64,000 bases of DNA, taken from contig CAZGTM010000014.1 in NCBI GenBank assembly GCA_964528595.1, positions 1 through 64,000 of the forward strand. The letters run 5' to 3'. The translations under genes were made by a program, and so were the position numbers. Positions 16,981-25,784 of this stretch are shown one piece after another. The stretch's first letter is position 1. Every line of letters begins with the position of its first letter. The DNA is from CAYFKJ01 sp964528595 (GTDB lineage Bacteria; Pseudomonadota; Alphaproteobacteria; UBA2966). The notes beneath the pieces were generated by a model. It saw only the letters and a list, made by a program, of their open reading frames with translations, did not search any database and was not told the DNA's origin.

Positions 16981-18123
16981 ATGACCTGGACATCGAGAGA
17001 ACGGGTGCTTGCCGCCATCAACCACGAGCAGGCCGACCGCGTGGCCATTGATCTCGGCGGGACCGGCGCCAGCACGATCGTCATCGACGCCTACGATAGG
17101 CTGAAGGAGCACATGGGCTTCGACCATGAAACCGTAATCCGTTCCAAACTCAACCATCTGGCGGAACCGGATCCCGCCGTGATGAACCGCCTGGGCGTCG
17201 ATACCCGCGCGATCAACGCCGGCGCCTATGAAGGTGCGGGCGAATGGGTCGACGACTTGACGTTCATCGATCACTTCGGCGTCACCTTCAAAAGCACGTC
17301 GGGCACGGACGACAAGCATTTCCTCTACAAAGACGGTCCGTTGTGCGGCGGTAAGCTCACGATCGACCGGATCGACGAGATGGCCTGGCCCGATCCCGAC
17401 AATCCGGGCCTGGTGCGCGGCATCAAGGAAAAGGTCGGGCAATTCAAGCAGGACGGCGATTTCTGTCTCGTCCTCAACGTGCCCGACCAGGTGATCCATC
17501 GCGCCTATGCGCTGCGCGGCATGGTCGATTTCCTCAAGGATCTTTATCGGGCCAAGGAGGCGGCCTGCTATCTGATGGACCGGTTGGCCGATTACAACAT
17601 CCGCGCGGCACAGAACATGATCCGTGAAGCCGGCGCCGAAAACGTCGACGTCATCTTCTTCGGTGAGGACCTCGGCACTCAGGACGGCTGCATGTTCGAC
17701 CCGGACAACACCTATGGCACCCTCATCAAGCCGCGTCACGAGAAGATCATCCAGACGCTAAAATCGGAAACCGGCGGCAAGTCGCTGTTCCATTGCTGCG
17801 GATCGGCCTACCTTTTCATCCCGCACTTGATCGACATCGGCGTCGATGTCCTCAATCCGGTGCAGGTTACCGCCAAAAATATGGAGCCCGACCGCCTGAA
17901 GGATGAATTCGGCGACCGAATGGCTTTTTGGGGCGGCATCAACACGCAGGATATCCTGCCCTATCAGTCCGCCGATGCGGTCAGAGCGGAGACCGAACGC
18001 TGCATCGACATCTTCGGCAAACAGGGCGGTTATGTGCTCAACTCCGTTCACAACATCCAGTTTGAGGTGCCGCCGGAGAATATCGTCGCGATGTTCGAGA
18101 CCGGCCTGAACCACCGCTATTGA
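16981..18123 (+). CDS. UroD-family corrinoid methyltransferase (MT I), copy 1
   Basis: A 380-residue member of the uroporphyrinogen-decarboxylase superfamily (COG0407), the group of MtaA/MtbA and OdmB O-demethylases. The opening TSRERVLAAINHEQADRVAIDLGG is typical, and a possible metal site is LFHCCGSAY near residue 265. Its position right after a corrinoid carrier shows that it is a methyltransferase and not HemE. It would transfer a methyl group from an unknown methylated substrate to corrinoid protein 1. The C-terminal third is close to copy 2, while the N-terminal half, where the substrate would bind, has diverged. AT-rich purine bases (GAAGAGAGAAAG) precede the ATG. Confidence 0.88.
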   Translation: MTWTSRERVLAAINHEQADRVAIDLGGTGASTIVIDAYDRLKEHMGFDHETVIRSKLNHLAEPDPAVMNRLGVDTRAINAGAYEGAGEWVDDLTFIDHFGVTFKSTSGTDDKHFLYKDGPLCGGKLTIDRIDEMAWPDPDNPGLVRGIKEKVGQFKQDGDFCLVLNVPDQVIHRAYALRGMVDFLKDLYRAKEAACYLMDRLADYNIRAAQNMIREAGAENVDVIFFGEDLGTQDGCMFDPDNTYGTLIKPRHEKIIQTLKSETGGKSLFHCCGSAYLFIPHLIDIGVDVLNPVQVTAKNMEPDRLKDEFGDRMAFWGGINTQDILPYQSADAVRAETERCIDIFGKQGGYVLNSVHNIQFEVPPENIVAMFETGLNHRY

Positions 18124-18187
18124 TCGGTTCGCCTATCGGGGCTAAACCCGTGGTCTAGATACACGCCACCAGGGGAATATCCGCCCA

Positions 18188-19315
18188 ATGACCAATGCCA
18201 TATCCGCCGTCGATCCCGACGGCCTGCTCGAGTATTCCGTGGTCTTCACCGACCGCTCGTTGAACCACATGTCGCGCTCCTTCCAGGACGTGATGAAGGA
18301 CATCTCGGCGACCCTGAAAAAGGTCTACAACGCCCACGCGGTGGCCATCGTGCCGGGCGGCGGCACCTACGCCATGGAGGCCGTGGCCCGCCAGTTCGCC
18401 ACGGATAAGAAAACGCTGGTCGTGCGCAACGGCTGGTTCAGTTTCCGCTGGACGCAGATCTTCGAGGCCGGAAACATCCCGGCCAGTTCGACGGTGCTGA
18501 AAGCCCGGCCCGTCACCAGCGGACCGCAGGCCGCCTTCGCGCCGGCGCCTGTCGAAGAAGTGGTCGCGGCCATCGCGTCGGAAAAGCCCGATATGGTGTT
18601 CGCGGCCCATGTGGAAACGGCCTCCGGCATTATGCTGCCGGACGACTACATGCGGGCGGTCGCCGACGCCGTCCATGACGCCGGCGGCCTGTTCGTGCTC
18701 GACTGCATCGCGTCGGGCGCCATGTGGGTCGACATGCAGGACATCGGCGTCGACATCCTGATCAGCGCGCCGCAAAAGGGCTGGAGCGCGTCGCCGTGCG
18801 GCGGACTGGTGATGCTGAACGAGGCCGCGCGCGCTGCCATCGATGGCACCACCAGCAGCAGTTTCGCCTGCGACCTCAAAAAATGGCTCGATATCATGGC
18901 TGCCTACGAAGGGGGCGGTCACGCCTATCACGCGACGATGCCGACAGATGCCCTGGTCAAATTCCATGCCGCCATGAAGGAGACCGAGGCCTACGGCCTG
19001 GAAAAAATCCGCGCCCAGCAGCAGGAGCTCGGCACCAAAGTGCGTAGTCTTTTGGCGAAGAAACAGTTCCGCAGCGTCGCCGCGGAGGGCTTTGAAGCCC
19101 CTGGCGTGGTCGTCTTCCACACCGAGGACGGAGATATCAGGAGTGGCAAGAAGTTCGCAGCACTTGGTATGCAGATCGCGGCCGGCGTGCCGCTGCAGTG
19201 CGATGAGGGGGATGATTTCCAGACCTTCCGCATGGGGCTCTTCGGCCTCGACAAGCTGCAGAACATCGACCGCACGGTCGAAAACCTCGACCGCGTGCTG
19301 AGCGAGATTACCTGA
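18188..19315 (+). CDS. Class V aminotransferase (alanine-glyoxylate/serine-pyruvate type)
   Basis: A 375-residue PLP enzyme of aminotransferase class V. The Schiff-base Lys is K197 in SAPQKGWSA, the PLP-pyridine Asp is D172 in LFVLDCIAS, and the phosphate-binding turn is VPGGGTYAMEA near residue 55. The closest functional group is alanine-glyoxylate/serine-pyruvate aminotransferases, which convert glyoxylate, serine or related amino acids. It follows the corrinoid/UroD pair by 64 bp and is followed 8 bp later by the enolase-superfamily gene, so it belongs to the same transcription unit. It may process the demethylated product or feed C1-derived serine. This role is inference. Confidence 0.85.
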   Translation: MTNAISAVDPDGLLEYSVVFTDRSLNHMSRSFQDVMKDISATLKKVYNAHAVAIVPGGGTYAMEAVARQFATDKKTLVVRNGWFSFRWTQIFEAGNIPASSTVLKARPVTSGPQAAFAPAPVEEVVAAIASEKPDMVFAAHVETASGIMLPDDYMRAVADAVHDAGGLFVLDCIASGAMWVDMQDIGVDILISAPQKGWSASPCGGLVMLNEAARAAIDGTTSSSFACDLKKWLDIMAAYEGGGHAYHATMPTDALVKFHAAMKETEAYGLEKIRAQQQELGTKVRSLLAKKQFRSVAAEGFEAPGVVVFHTEDGDIRSGKKFAALGMQIAAGVPLQCDEGDDFQTFRMGLFGLDKLQNIDRTVENLDRVLSEIT

Positions 19316-19323
19316 GCAAACCC

Positions 19324-20454
19324 GTGAAGATTGCCGACGTTCAAACCCACATCCTCGAAGCGCCTCTGTCGGAACCTTTCCACTGGGCCATCGGCGAGGC
19401 GGTGACGCGCGCCTCCTGTGTGGTCGAGGTGACGACCGAGAGCGGATTGGTCGGCTGGGGCGAGTGCTTCGGTCCGGCCCGTCCGGCGGCGGCCATGGTC
19501 GAGGCCTATAGACCCTGGCTCATCGGCGCCGACGCCCTGGCAACGGAGAAAATCTGGCAGGATCTATATGCGGCGTTCCGCGATCAGGGGCAGAAGGGGG
19601 TGCCGATCTGCGCCATCAGCGGCATCGACATCGCGCTCTGGGACATCAAGGGCAAATACTTCGACGCGCCCATCCACGAGCTGATGGGTGGTCCGCTGCG
19701 GAAGGAGGTCAAGGCCTACGCCACCGGCACTTACCGCAAGCGCAGCGGCGATCCCATGGACTATATCGCCGAGGAAGTGGCGGGCTACAAGGCGGAAGGT
19801 TTTTCCGCCGTGAAACTGAAGATCGGCTTCGAGGTCGATGAGGACGCCGCGCTGATCGAAAAGGTGCGGCAGACCATCGGCCCGGAAATGGGGCTGATGC
19901 TCGACGCTAATCACGGCTACGACGCCGTCGACGCCAGCCGTCTGGCGCAGCGGGTCGAGCATTTGAACATCGGCTGGTTCGAGGAACCCGTGCCGCCGGA
20001 GGATTTGGACGGTTATCTCGCCGTCAAGGCCTCGACCTCGATTCCCATGGCTGGCGGCGAATGCGAATACACACGCTTCGGTTTTCGCGAAATCCTCAAG
20101 TGCGGCGCCATCGATTACCTCCAACCCGATACCTGCGCCGCCGGCGGCTTGAGCGAATGCAAGAAGATCGCCGATATGGCCAATGCTTTCGGCGTGCGTC
20201 TGGTTCCTCACGTCTGGGGCACCGGCATCGGATTGTCGGCGGCGCTGCACCTTTTGGCCGTGCTTCCTCATAACCCGCCGGGACGCCGACCCTGGGAGCC
20301 GATGCTGGAGTTTGACCGCTCCGAGCATCCGGCCCGCCAGGCTATTATGGAACGGCCGATCGAGCATCGGAACGGCATCGTTCAGATTCCCGGAGGTCCC
20401 GGCTTGGGCATCGAAATCGACCGCGACGGACTTTCCTCCTTCACCGTCGACTGA
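19324..20454 (+). CDS. Mandelate racemase/muconate lactonizing enzyme family protein (enolase superfamily)
   Basis: A 376-residue enolase-superfamily protein with a complete mandelate-racemase-type active site. The KxK motif is K164/K166 (AVKLKIG). Metal ligands are D194 (LMLDANHG), E220 (WFEEP) and E246 (AGGECE). The general base dyad is D269 (QPDTCAAGG) and H296 (VPHVWGTG). These match mandelate racemase numbering within one residue, so the enzyme should be active as a racemase or acid-sugar dehydratase on an alpha-hydroxy acid. The start is GTG at 19324, 8 bp after the aminotransferase stop. The substrate is unknown; its presence in a methyl-transfer operon suggests that it processes the demethylated product. 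Confidence 0.9.
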   Translation: MKIADVQTHILEAPLSEPFHWAIGEAVTRASCVVEVTTESGLVGWGECFGPARPAAAMVEAYRPWLIGADALATEKIWQDLYAAFRDQGQKGVPICAISGIDIALWDIKGKYFDAPIHELMGGPLRKEVKAYATGTYRKRSGDPMDYIAEEVAGYKAEGFSAVKLKIGFEVDEDAALIEKVRQTIGPEMGLMLDANHGYDAVDASRLAQRVEHLNIGWFEEPVPPEDLDGYLAVKASTSIPMAGGECEYTRFGFREILKCGAIDYLQPDTCAAGGLSECKKIADMANAFGVRLVPHVWGTGIGLSAALHLLAVLPHNPPGRRPWEPMLEFDRSEHPARQAIMERPIEHRNGIVQIPGGPGLGIEIDRDGLSSFTVD

Positions 20455-20711
20455 GCAATTTCCCCCGGGACGTCCCGGCTTGCAGGCCGGTTTGGAGCGC
20501 TGCCTAAATTTTCGTCCGACGAGCTAAAATTAATTGCGTCCATCCGTCGGCCGCATACCACTGATTCTCCTGTTTGGAATAAGAATAAAACCTGCGGCAA
20601 GCGCCTGATTCTTCGATTTATTACATTTGAAATTTTCTGAAACCCAGAGCTGAAGCGACGTTCGGAGGATGGCGCTTCGTAATTATCAGGCAATTTTTCC
20701 CGTAAAATGTC
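20455..20711. other. Intergenic stretch before the TRAP operon (5' part of a 381-bp gap)
   Basis: The 381 bp from 20455 to 20835 hold no gene. The first part has a 14-bp perfect palindrome, CCGGGACGTCCCGG (20465-20478), just after the enolase-superfamily stop; it has no loop or T-run, so its role is unclear. The remainder is AT-richer than its surroundings, with no recognised motif until the operator-like repeats at 20712. Confidence 0.5.
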
Positions 20712-20739
20712 TTTTCATGTATGAAAATATATTTCATAC
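20712..20739. promoter_or_regulatory. Triple half-site operator upstream of TRAP binding-protein gene
   Basis: Two overlapping perfect palindromes share a half-site. TTTTCAT-GT-ATGAAAA spans 20712-20727, and GTATGAAA-ATATA-TTTCATAC spans 20719-20739. This gives three ATGAAA/TTTCAT half-sites in alternating orientation, about 97 bp before the TRAP binding-protein ATG. It is a strong candidate for a dimeric regulator site, perhaps IclR or GntR type. Confidence 0.6.
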
Positions 20740-20835
20740 TCGTTTATATGGGTGGCTCCATCCATACGCGGAAGAAATTCAAAGAGATCAAAAAACCGGG
20801 CATTTTCGCGCAACAGATTTAGACGGGAGAGGATC

Positions 20836-21867
20836 ATGAAGTTCAACTCGATTAAAAAACTGAGTACGGCTGTCGCGACGGCGGCGGCGGTTAGCCTTGC
20901 CGCATCTGCCGTGTCGGCTGCGGAACATACCTGGAAAGTACAATCCCTTTGGCAGCCGGGAACGGTGAACCAGAAGGTCTTCAAAAGGTTCGCCAAGAAC
21001 GTCAAGAGCATGACCAACGGCCGGGTCGAAATCATTACTTTGCCGATCAAGGCGGTGGTCGGCCATACCGAAACGCTCGAGGCCGTCGGCGCCGGCATTC
21101 TCCAGGGGCAGCATTCCGGCGGCGCCTATTTCGCCGGTAAGGAGCCCGGACTGCAGATTTGCACGGAACTTAACGGCGCTTTCGAAAACACTTATCAGTC
21201 CCAACTTTGGTTCGAATACGGCGGCGGACTTGAACTGTGCCGGGAAGCCTATGCCAAATTCGGCGTCTACTACGTCGGCCCGGTTTGGTTCGGCCAAGAA
21301 TCCATGCCGGCCAAGAAACCGCTGCCCAACGTCGAAGCCTTCAAGGGCGTGAAGATGCGCGCACCCGAAGGCATGGGCGCCGCCATTTGGCGCCGTATCG
21401 GCGCCGGCGTGGTGACCTTGCCGGGTAGTGAGGTCTACACCGCCCTGGAGCGCGGCGTCATCGACGCCACCGATTGGGGTACGCTGGGTATGAACCAGGA
21501 TTTGGGCTACCACAAGATCGCCAAGTATCCGCTTTATCCGGGCTTCCATTCGGCTCCGGCGGCGGATTTTGCCGTCAACATGGGCGCCTGGAACAAGCTT
21601 TCCTCAGAAGACAAAGCCATTATCACGACGGCGACCAAGGAGTTCGCCCGCGATATGGTGCAAAGCATCCAGATGGTCGATATCGCCGCGGCTGAAGCCG
21701 CTGCCTCCCAAGGCGTGACCCTGGTAAATTGGAGCGCCGCCGAGCGCACCAAGTTCCGCAAGATCGCGATGATCGAGTGGGAAGCCTTCGGCAATAAAAG
21801 TCCGATGGCCCGGAAGCTGGTCGACTCCCAGGTTGCCTTCCTGAAAAAGTTGAAGTTGCTCGACTAG
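20836..21867 (+). CDS. TRAP transporter substrate-binding protein (DctP type), system 1
   Basis: A 343-residue periplasmic binding protein of the DctP family. A signal peptide covers about residues 1-26 (KKLSTAV, Ala-rich core, AVSAAEH). The pattern GSEVYTALERGVIDATDWG is typical of the mannitol/chloroaromatic TRAP subgroup. The ATG at 20836 follows GGAGAGG. It captures a carboxylate-bearing organic solute for the DctQM permease encoded downstream after a strong terminator-like hairpin. Its position after a corrinoid/UroD operon suggests that it imports the methylated substrate or a product, but the ligand cannot be deduced. Confidence 0.92.
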   Translation: MKFNSIKKLSTAVATAAAVSLAASAVSAAEHTWKVQSLWQPGTVNQKVFKRFAKNVKSMTNGRVEIITLPIKAVVGHTETLEAVGAGILQGQHSGGAYFAGKEPGLQICTELNGAFENTYQSQLWFEYGGGLELCREAYAKFGVYYVGPVWFGQESMPAKKPLPNVEAFKGVKMRAPEGMGAAIWRRIGAGVVTLPGSEVYTALERGVIDATDWGTLGMNQDLGYHKIAKYPLYPGFHSAPAADFAVNMGAWNKLSSEDKAIITTATKEFARDMVQSIQMVDIAAAEAAASQGVTLVNWSAAERTKFRKIAMIEWEAFGNKSPMARKLVDSQVAFLKKLKLLD

Positions 21868-21905
21868 AAGCTTCAACATCCGATGAACGCTTAGTTGTTT
21901 GGTCC

Positions 21906-21937
21906 GGGTAGGGGCGTGATGCCCCTACCCTTTTTTT
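21906..21937 (+). terminator. Intrinsic terminator between TRAP binding-protein and permease genes (system 1)
   Basis: A perfect 10-bp stem, GGGTAGGGGC (21906-21915) paired with GCCCCTACCC (21921-21930), with a 5-nt loop and a T7 run (21931-21937). It lies 38 bp after the binding-protein stop and 22 bp before the DctQ start. Partial read-through would give more binding protein than permease. Confidence 0.9.
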
Positions 21938-21959
21938 CACCCCCGGCGGCGAGGGAACC

Positions 21960-22460
21960 ATGTCCCCAACCGAACAGGCAAAGCTAAACCCGATCGACCG
22001 TTTGTCGATCCTGATCGGCGAGAAGACGAGCATCGTCTTTCTCATCAGCGTTATTCTGACGGCCTATGAAGTCATCATGCGCTACGTCTTCAACGCGCCG
22101 ACGATCTGGGTCCACGACAGCGCCACGGCGTTGAGCGCCACGGGATTTCTGCTGGCCGGCACCTACGCCCAGCAGGCCGACCGGCACATGCGTATCAGTG
22201 CCGTTTACGAAATCATGCCGCCCAAAGTTCAACGCATCATGGACCTCCTCCAGCACGCCGTCATCATTGTTTTCATGGGGCTTTTGACCTATGCCGCCTG
22301 GCAGCAGGCGGTGCCTTCGGTGCAAATGATGGAGACCAGCGCCCATGCCTGGGACGTGCCCATTCCCGCCTACCTCAAGTCTCTGTTGGTGCTGGCGGCC
22401 GGCATCATGACGGTGCAGGCGATGTCCCAGTTCTGGGACGACATACGCCGTTTGCGCTGA
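21960..22460 (+). CDS. TRAP transporter small permease (DctQ type), system 1
   Basis: A 166-residue membrane protein with four hydrophobic segments. The DctQ motif YEVIMRYVFNAPTIWVHD lies after the first membrane span, with RHMRISAVYEIMP following. It is the small subunit of the TRAP transporter, which associates with the large DctM subunit. The large-subunit gene begins 9 bp after its stop codon. Transport is driven by an ion gradient, not ATP. Confidence 0.92.
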   Translation: MSPTEQAKLNPIDRLSILIGEKTSIVFLISVILTAYEVIMRYVFNAPTIWVHDSATALSATGFLLAGTYAQQADRHMRISAVYEIMPPKVQRIMDLLQHAVIIVFMGLLTYAAWQQAVPSVQMMETSAHAWDVPIPAYLKSLLVLAAGIMTVQAMSQFWDDIRRLR

Positions 22461-22469
22461 GGATCCGTT

Positions 22470-23789
22470 ATGAGTATCGAACTTCTCACTCTGATCATGC
22501 TGGCGGCCATGATGGGCCTCATGGTCATCGGCGTGCCGCTTGTGTTTGTGACCGGCGCCGTCTCTTTCGCTTTTGCCCTGGCGCTATACGGCCCGATGAG
22601 CTTGCCGCTGATCTCCAGCCGCGTCTATTCCTTCGTCAGCGTCTATGCCCTGGTTGCCGTGCCGATGTTTGTGCTGATGGCGTCCATCCTGGAGCGATCC
22701 GGCGTGGCGCGGGACTTGTTCAAGGCCATGCATGTCTTCGCCGGCGGACTGCGTGGCGGGCTGGCCGTACAAACCATGGCGGTGGCGGTCCTGATGGCCG
22801 CCATGACCGGCATTATCGGTGGTGAGATCGTCCTGTTGGGCCTGGTCGCCCTGCCGCAGATGCTGCGCCTGAAATACGACCGCAAACTGGCCATCGGCAC
22901 GATCTGCGCCGGCGGTTCGCTGGGCACCATGATCCCGCCCAGCATCGTCCTCATCTTCTTCGGTCTGACAGCGGGCGTCTCGATCGGCGATCTCTTCATG
23001 GCCACCATCATTCCCGGTCTGTTGCTCGCATTCCTTTACGTTGCCTACATTCTGATCCGCTGCACCATCAATCCCGAACTCGGCCCGCCCGCGCCGGCCG
23101 ACGAGAGGGATATGCCCTTAACCGAAAAGCTCAAACTGGTCCGGGACGTCGCCCTGCCGCTCGGCGTTGCGGGCATGGTGCTCGGCAGCATCTACGGCGG
23201 TATCGCCTCGGTCAGTGAGGCGGCCGGCATGGGCGTGGTCGGTGTTATTCTGTCGGCCTGGATCCGCAAGGAACTGAGTTGGGAGATGATGCGCGGCGCC
23301 TTGCACCAGACCATGATGACCTGCGGCGTCATCCTCTGGCTCACCTTCGGCGCCAACGCCCTGATCGGCGTCTACAACCTGATGGGCGGCATCGAGTTCG
23401 TCAAAGGACTGATCTCCGGCCTGCCGTTCGCGCCAATGGTCATCATCCTGATCATGATGGCGATCCTGATCGTGCTCGGGTTCTTCATCGACTGGATCGG
23501 CATCATGCTGCTGACCATGCCGATCTTCGTGCCGATCATCATCAGCATGGGCTACAGCCCGATCTGGTTCGGCATCTTGTTCTGCATGAACATGCAGATA
23601 TCGTATCTCTCGCCGCCGTTCGGGCCGGCGGCCTTCTACCTCAAAGGGGTGGCGCCGCCGGATATCAGCCTACAGGACATCTATGCCTCACTCTGGCCGT
23701 TTATGATTTTGCAAATTATCGGCATCGGCATCGTTATGGCTTATCCGCAACTGGCGCTATGGCTGCCGAGCATCGTCTACGGCAACTGA
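22470..23789 (+). CDS. TRAP transporter large permease (DctM type), system 1
   Basis: A 439-residue polytopic permease with about 12 membrane segments. DctM signatures include GVPLVFVTGAVSF near the start, ICAGGSLGTMIPPSIVLIFFG and MGYSPIWFGILFCMNMQISYLSPPFGPAAFYLKG near the end. It forms the solute and sodium pathway of TRAP system 1. It ends 9 bp from the stop of the convergent IclR regulator, with a small hairpin (GGCAAC/GTTGCC) across the stop. Confidence 0.94.
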   Translation: MSIELLTLIMLAAMMGLMVIGVPLVFVTGAVSFAFALALYGPMSLPLISSRVYSFVSVYALVAVPMFVLMASILERSGVARDLFKAMHVFAGGLRGGLAVQTMAVAVLMAAMTGIIGGEIVLLGLVALPQMLRLKYDRKLAIGTICAGGSLGTMIPPSIVLIFFGLTAGVSIGDLFMATIIPGLLLAFLYVAYILIRCTINPELGPPAPADERDMPLTEKLKLVRDVALPLGVAGMVLGSIYGGIASVSEAAGMGVVGVILSAWIRKELSWEMMRGALHQTMMTCGVILWLTFGANALIGVYNLMGGIEFVKGLISGLPFAPMVIILIMMAILIVLGFFIDWIGIMLLTMPIFVPIIISMGYSPIWFGILFCMNMQISYLSPPFGPAAFYLKGVAPPDISLQDIYASLWPFMILQIIGIGIVMAYPQLALWLPSIVYGN

Positions 23790-23798
23790 GGCGTTGCC

Positions 23799-24623
23799 CT
23801 AAAGGGCGGCGATATCGCCGTGCCAACCGATTTGGCGGGAAATCTCGAAAGCCGCTTCCTTAACCTCGGGAAGATATTTGGTGACGGCGGATTTTGCCGT
23901 CACGTTTTGCACGATCGGCACGCTCACCGTGGCGACGGCGTTGCCGGTGTGATCGAAGATGGGGCAGGCAAGCTCGCTAACCCCGCGTGTCATCTTGCTC
24001 GATTGCTGGAAGTAACCGTTCTTCAGCACCGACGGATAGGCTTTCTTCAAGTAGTTCAGTTCAGCGCTGGTGACGGCTGCTTCGGAAAGCCAGTGCGCCC
24101 GTTCTTCGACCGTCTGATAGGACAGCAGGACAATGCCGGATACCGCGCTTTGAATAGGTACCATGGCGCCTAGGCTGACGGTGAAAAACAATTCTTCGGG
24201 CGAGTTTTGCTGGGCCACGACAAGCACGTTGCTGCCGGAGCGGATCGCCACATGACAAGATTGCCGGATCGATTTCGACAGCCCGAGCAGTGAGGGCGCC
24301 GCCGCGCTCACAAGCCGTTTGGTCGGTGGATTGCGCAAGCCCAGCTCGAAGAGCTTAAGCGACAGCTTGAAGGTGTCGTTGGAGCCGGCGCGGGAGATAT
24401 ACTCGCGCTCCTCCAGACAAATCAGCATGCGGAAGATCTCGTTCACGCTGCGGCCCAGTTTAGCCGAGATTTCCTTTTGACTAAGACCGTCCGTCTCGCG
24501 CGAAAGCAGTTCCAGGATGTCTAGGCCTTTTTCAAGCGCCGGCGCCTGATACCGCCGCTCGCCTGCGGGCTTGGCTTCCCGGGGTTTCTTGGCTTTCGCG
24601 GGTTTTTTCGGCATATTCGTCAT
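23799..24623 (-). CDS. IclR family transcriptional regulator
   Basis: About 274 residues. An Ala/Lys/Pro-rich N-terminal tail is followed by the winged helix (LEKGLDILELLSRETDGLSQKEISAKLGRSVNEIFRML). The IclR effector domain follows, with HVAIRSGSNVLVVAQ and the ligand-pocket region SGIVLLSYQ. The start could be ATG 24623 or 24614; the latter has better spacing to GAAAG. IclR proteins bind small catabolic ligands and regulate neighbouring operons. It is divergent from a PhyH dioxygenase gene and convergent with TRAP system 1. The AT-rich intergenic region 24631-24678 carries repeated ACAAA/TTTGT half-sites. Confidence 0.88.
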   Translation of the reverse strand: MTNMPKKPAKAKKPREAKPAGERRYQAPALEKGLDILELLSRETDGLSQKEISAKLGRSVNEIFRMLICLEEREYISRAGSNDTFKLSLKLFELGLRNPPTKRLVSAAAPSLLGLSKSIRQSCHVAIRSGSNVLVVAQQNSPEELFFTVSLGAMVPIQSAVSGIVLLSYQTVEERAHWLSEAAVTSAELNYLKKAYPSVLKNGYFQQSSKMTRGVSELACPIFDHTGNAVATVSVPIVQNVTAKSAVTKYLPEVKEAAFEISRQIGWHGDIAAL

Positions 24624-24630
24624 TCTTTCG

Positions 24631-24678
24631 TTTGTAAAAACAAATTTTGTATATAAGATTAGAGTAATTACAAATTTG
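24631..24678. promoter_or_regulatory. Candidate IclR operator between iclR-type and PhyH genes
   Basis: An AT-rich divergent promoter region. TTTGT-AAAA-ACAAA (24631-24644) overlaps ACAAA-T-TTTGT (24640-24650), and ACAAATTTG occurs at 24670-24678. Half-sites of this form also appear at the corrinoid 1 promoter (16205-16225), and TTTGTAAAA recurs before the DUF1638 gene (32057-32065). This is consistent with autoregulation by the IclR protein; the low-complexity AT background makes it uncertain. Confidence 0.45.
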
Positions 24679-24790
24679 CAAGTGGCCCGTGGCTTCGTCA
24701 TCGATTGTAGCCCAATTCGGTGGCGACGTATGCAAAATCGGAAACTCGCCAGTAAAATCAGGTGCAACGAAAAATTTGGATTGGAAGGTC

Positions 24791-25600
24791 ATGGAAAACG
24801 AAGATTACGCGCGTCAGGGATATCTCAGTCCGCTACGCGTCTTATCCCAAGCGGAAGCCGGGAGATACGCCGACAAGGTGACCGAGATCCGCGCCCGGCA
24901 GGCCCGGGACGGCGCCAATTATCTCGGCACCAACGCCCATTATCTCTTTCCTGATCTTTATGACCTGGTGCAGCGCGCGGAAATACTGGATCAGGTGGAA
25001 AAGGTCATCGGTCCGGATATCCTTTGCTGGAACGCCGCCTTCTTCAACAAGCAGCCCAAGGACGGCAATATCGTGACGTGGCACCAGGATCTGACCTATT
25101 GGGGGCTGGAGCCGGCGGACATCGTCACCGCCTGGATCGCCCTGACCCCGAGCACGCGGGAAAACGGCTGTATGCGGGTGGTGCCGGGCAGTCATGCGAA
25201 CGGCCAAATCGATCATGCCGATACCTTCGCCGATGACAATCTCTTGAGCCGCGGTCAGGAGGTCCAGGTCAAAGTCGCCGATGGGGATGCCGTCGACATC
25301 GAACTGCGGCCCGGTGAAATGTCGCTTCACCACGTGCTCATCGTCCATGGCTCGGAAGCCAACCTTTCCGACATTCCGCGCTACGGTTTTGTCGTGCGCT
25401 ATATTCCCACCTACTGCCGTCAAATCGGCGGCCGCACGGCTTCGATGCTGGTGCGGGGTGAGGACCGCCACGGTCATTTCGATCCGGTGCCGAGGCCGCA
25501 GTCCGACCTGCACCCCGACGCCCTGGCGTTTCACCGCCAAGCCAACGAAACGCTGAACGACATCCTGTTCGCCACGGCCGAGGTCCGGAGTTCGGCCTGA
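24791..25600 (+). CDS. Phytanoyl-CoA dioxygenase (PhyH) family protein 1
   Basis: A 269-residue non-heme Fe(II)/2-oxoglutarate-dependent dioxygenase. The metal-binding HxD is in VTWHQDLTYWG near residue 98, and the distal His is in LHHVLIVHGSEANLS. A later Arg (RYGFVVRYIP) would hold 2-oxoglutarate. The ATG at 24791 follows GGAAGG; the frame is open to 24689 but without homology. PhyH-type enzymes hydroxylate or demethylate small molecules, including quaternary amines and ectoine. It is divergent from the IclR regulator and probably under its control. Substrate unknown. Confidence 0.88.
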   Translation: MENEDYARQGYLSPLRVLSQAEAGRYADKVTEIRARQARDGANYLGTNAHYLFPDLYDLVQRAEILDQVEKVIGPDILCWNAAFFNKQPKDGNIVTWHQDLTYWGLEPADIVTAWIALTPSTRENGCMRVVPGSHANGQIDHADTFADDNLLSRGQEVQVKVADGDAVDIELRPGEMSLHHVLIVHGSEANLSDIPRYGFVVRYIPTYCRQIGGRTASMLVRGEDRHGHFDPVPRPQSDLHPDALAFHRQANETLNDILFATAEVRSSA

Positions 25601-25784
25601 CGAAATTCCTCGAATTCACCAGGCCGCGTCCAAATCGATTTGAATTTCGTTTCTTCACCACTGGGCGAGGAAGCAAAAATCAACCGTGGCCGGCGCTTAT
25701 GGCGAATTACGCGTGGTAATAAGCGCCAAGGGGCATTAGGGTTCCCTTATCGCTCAATAGTTGACCCAACGAGGAGTCTCGAAG

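Noticed and set aside
16195..17739. Minus-strand open frame across corrinoid module 1
   Set aside because: It is opposite two proteins with clear cofactor and fold motifs, and similar frames appear opposite module 2, as expected of strand shadowing.
16981..18123. Reading the UroD-family genes as heme-biosynthesis hemE
   Set aside because: Both lie directly after corrinoid carrier genes and lack the usual hemE sequence start; family context points to corrinoid methyltransferase.
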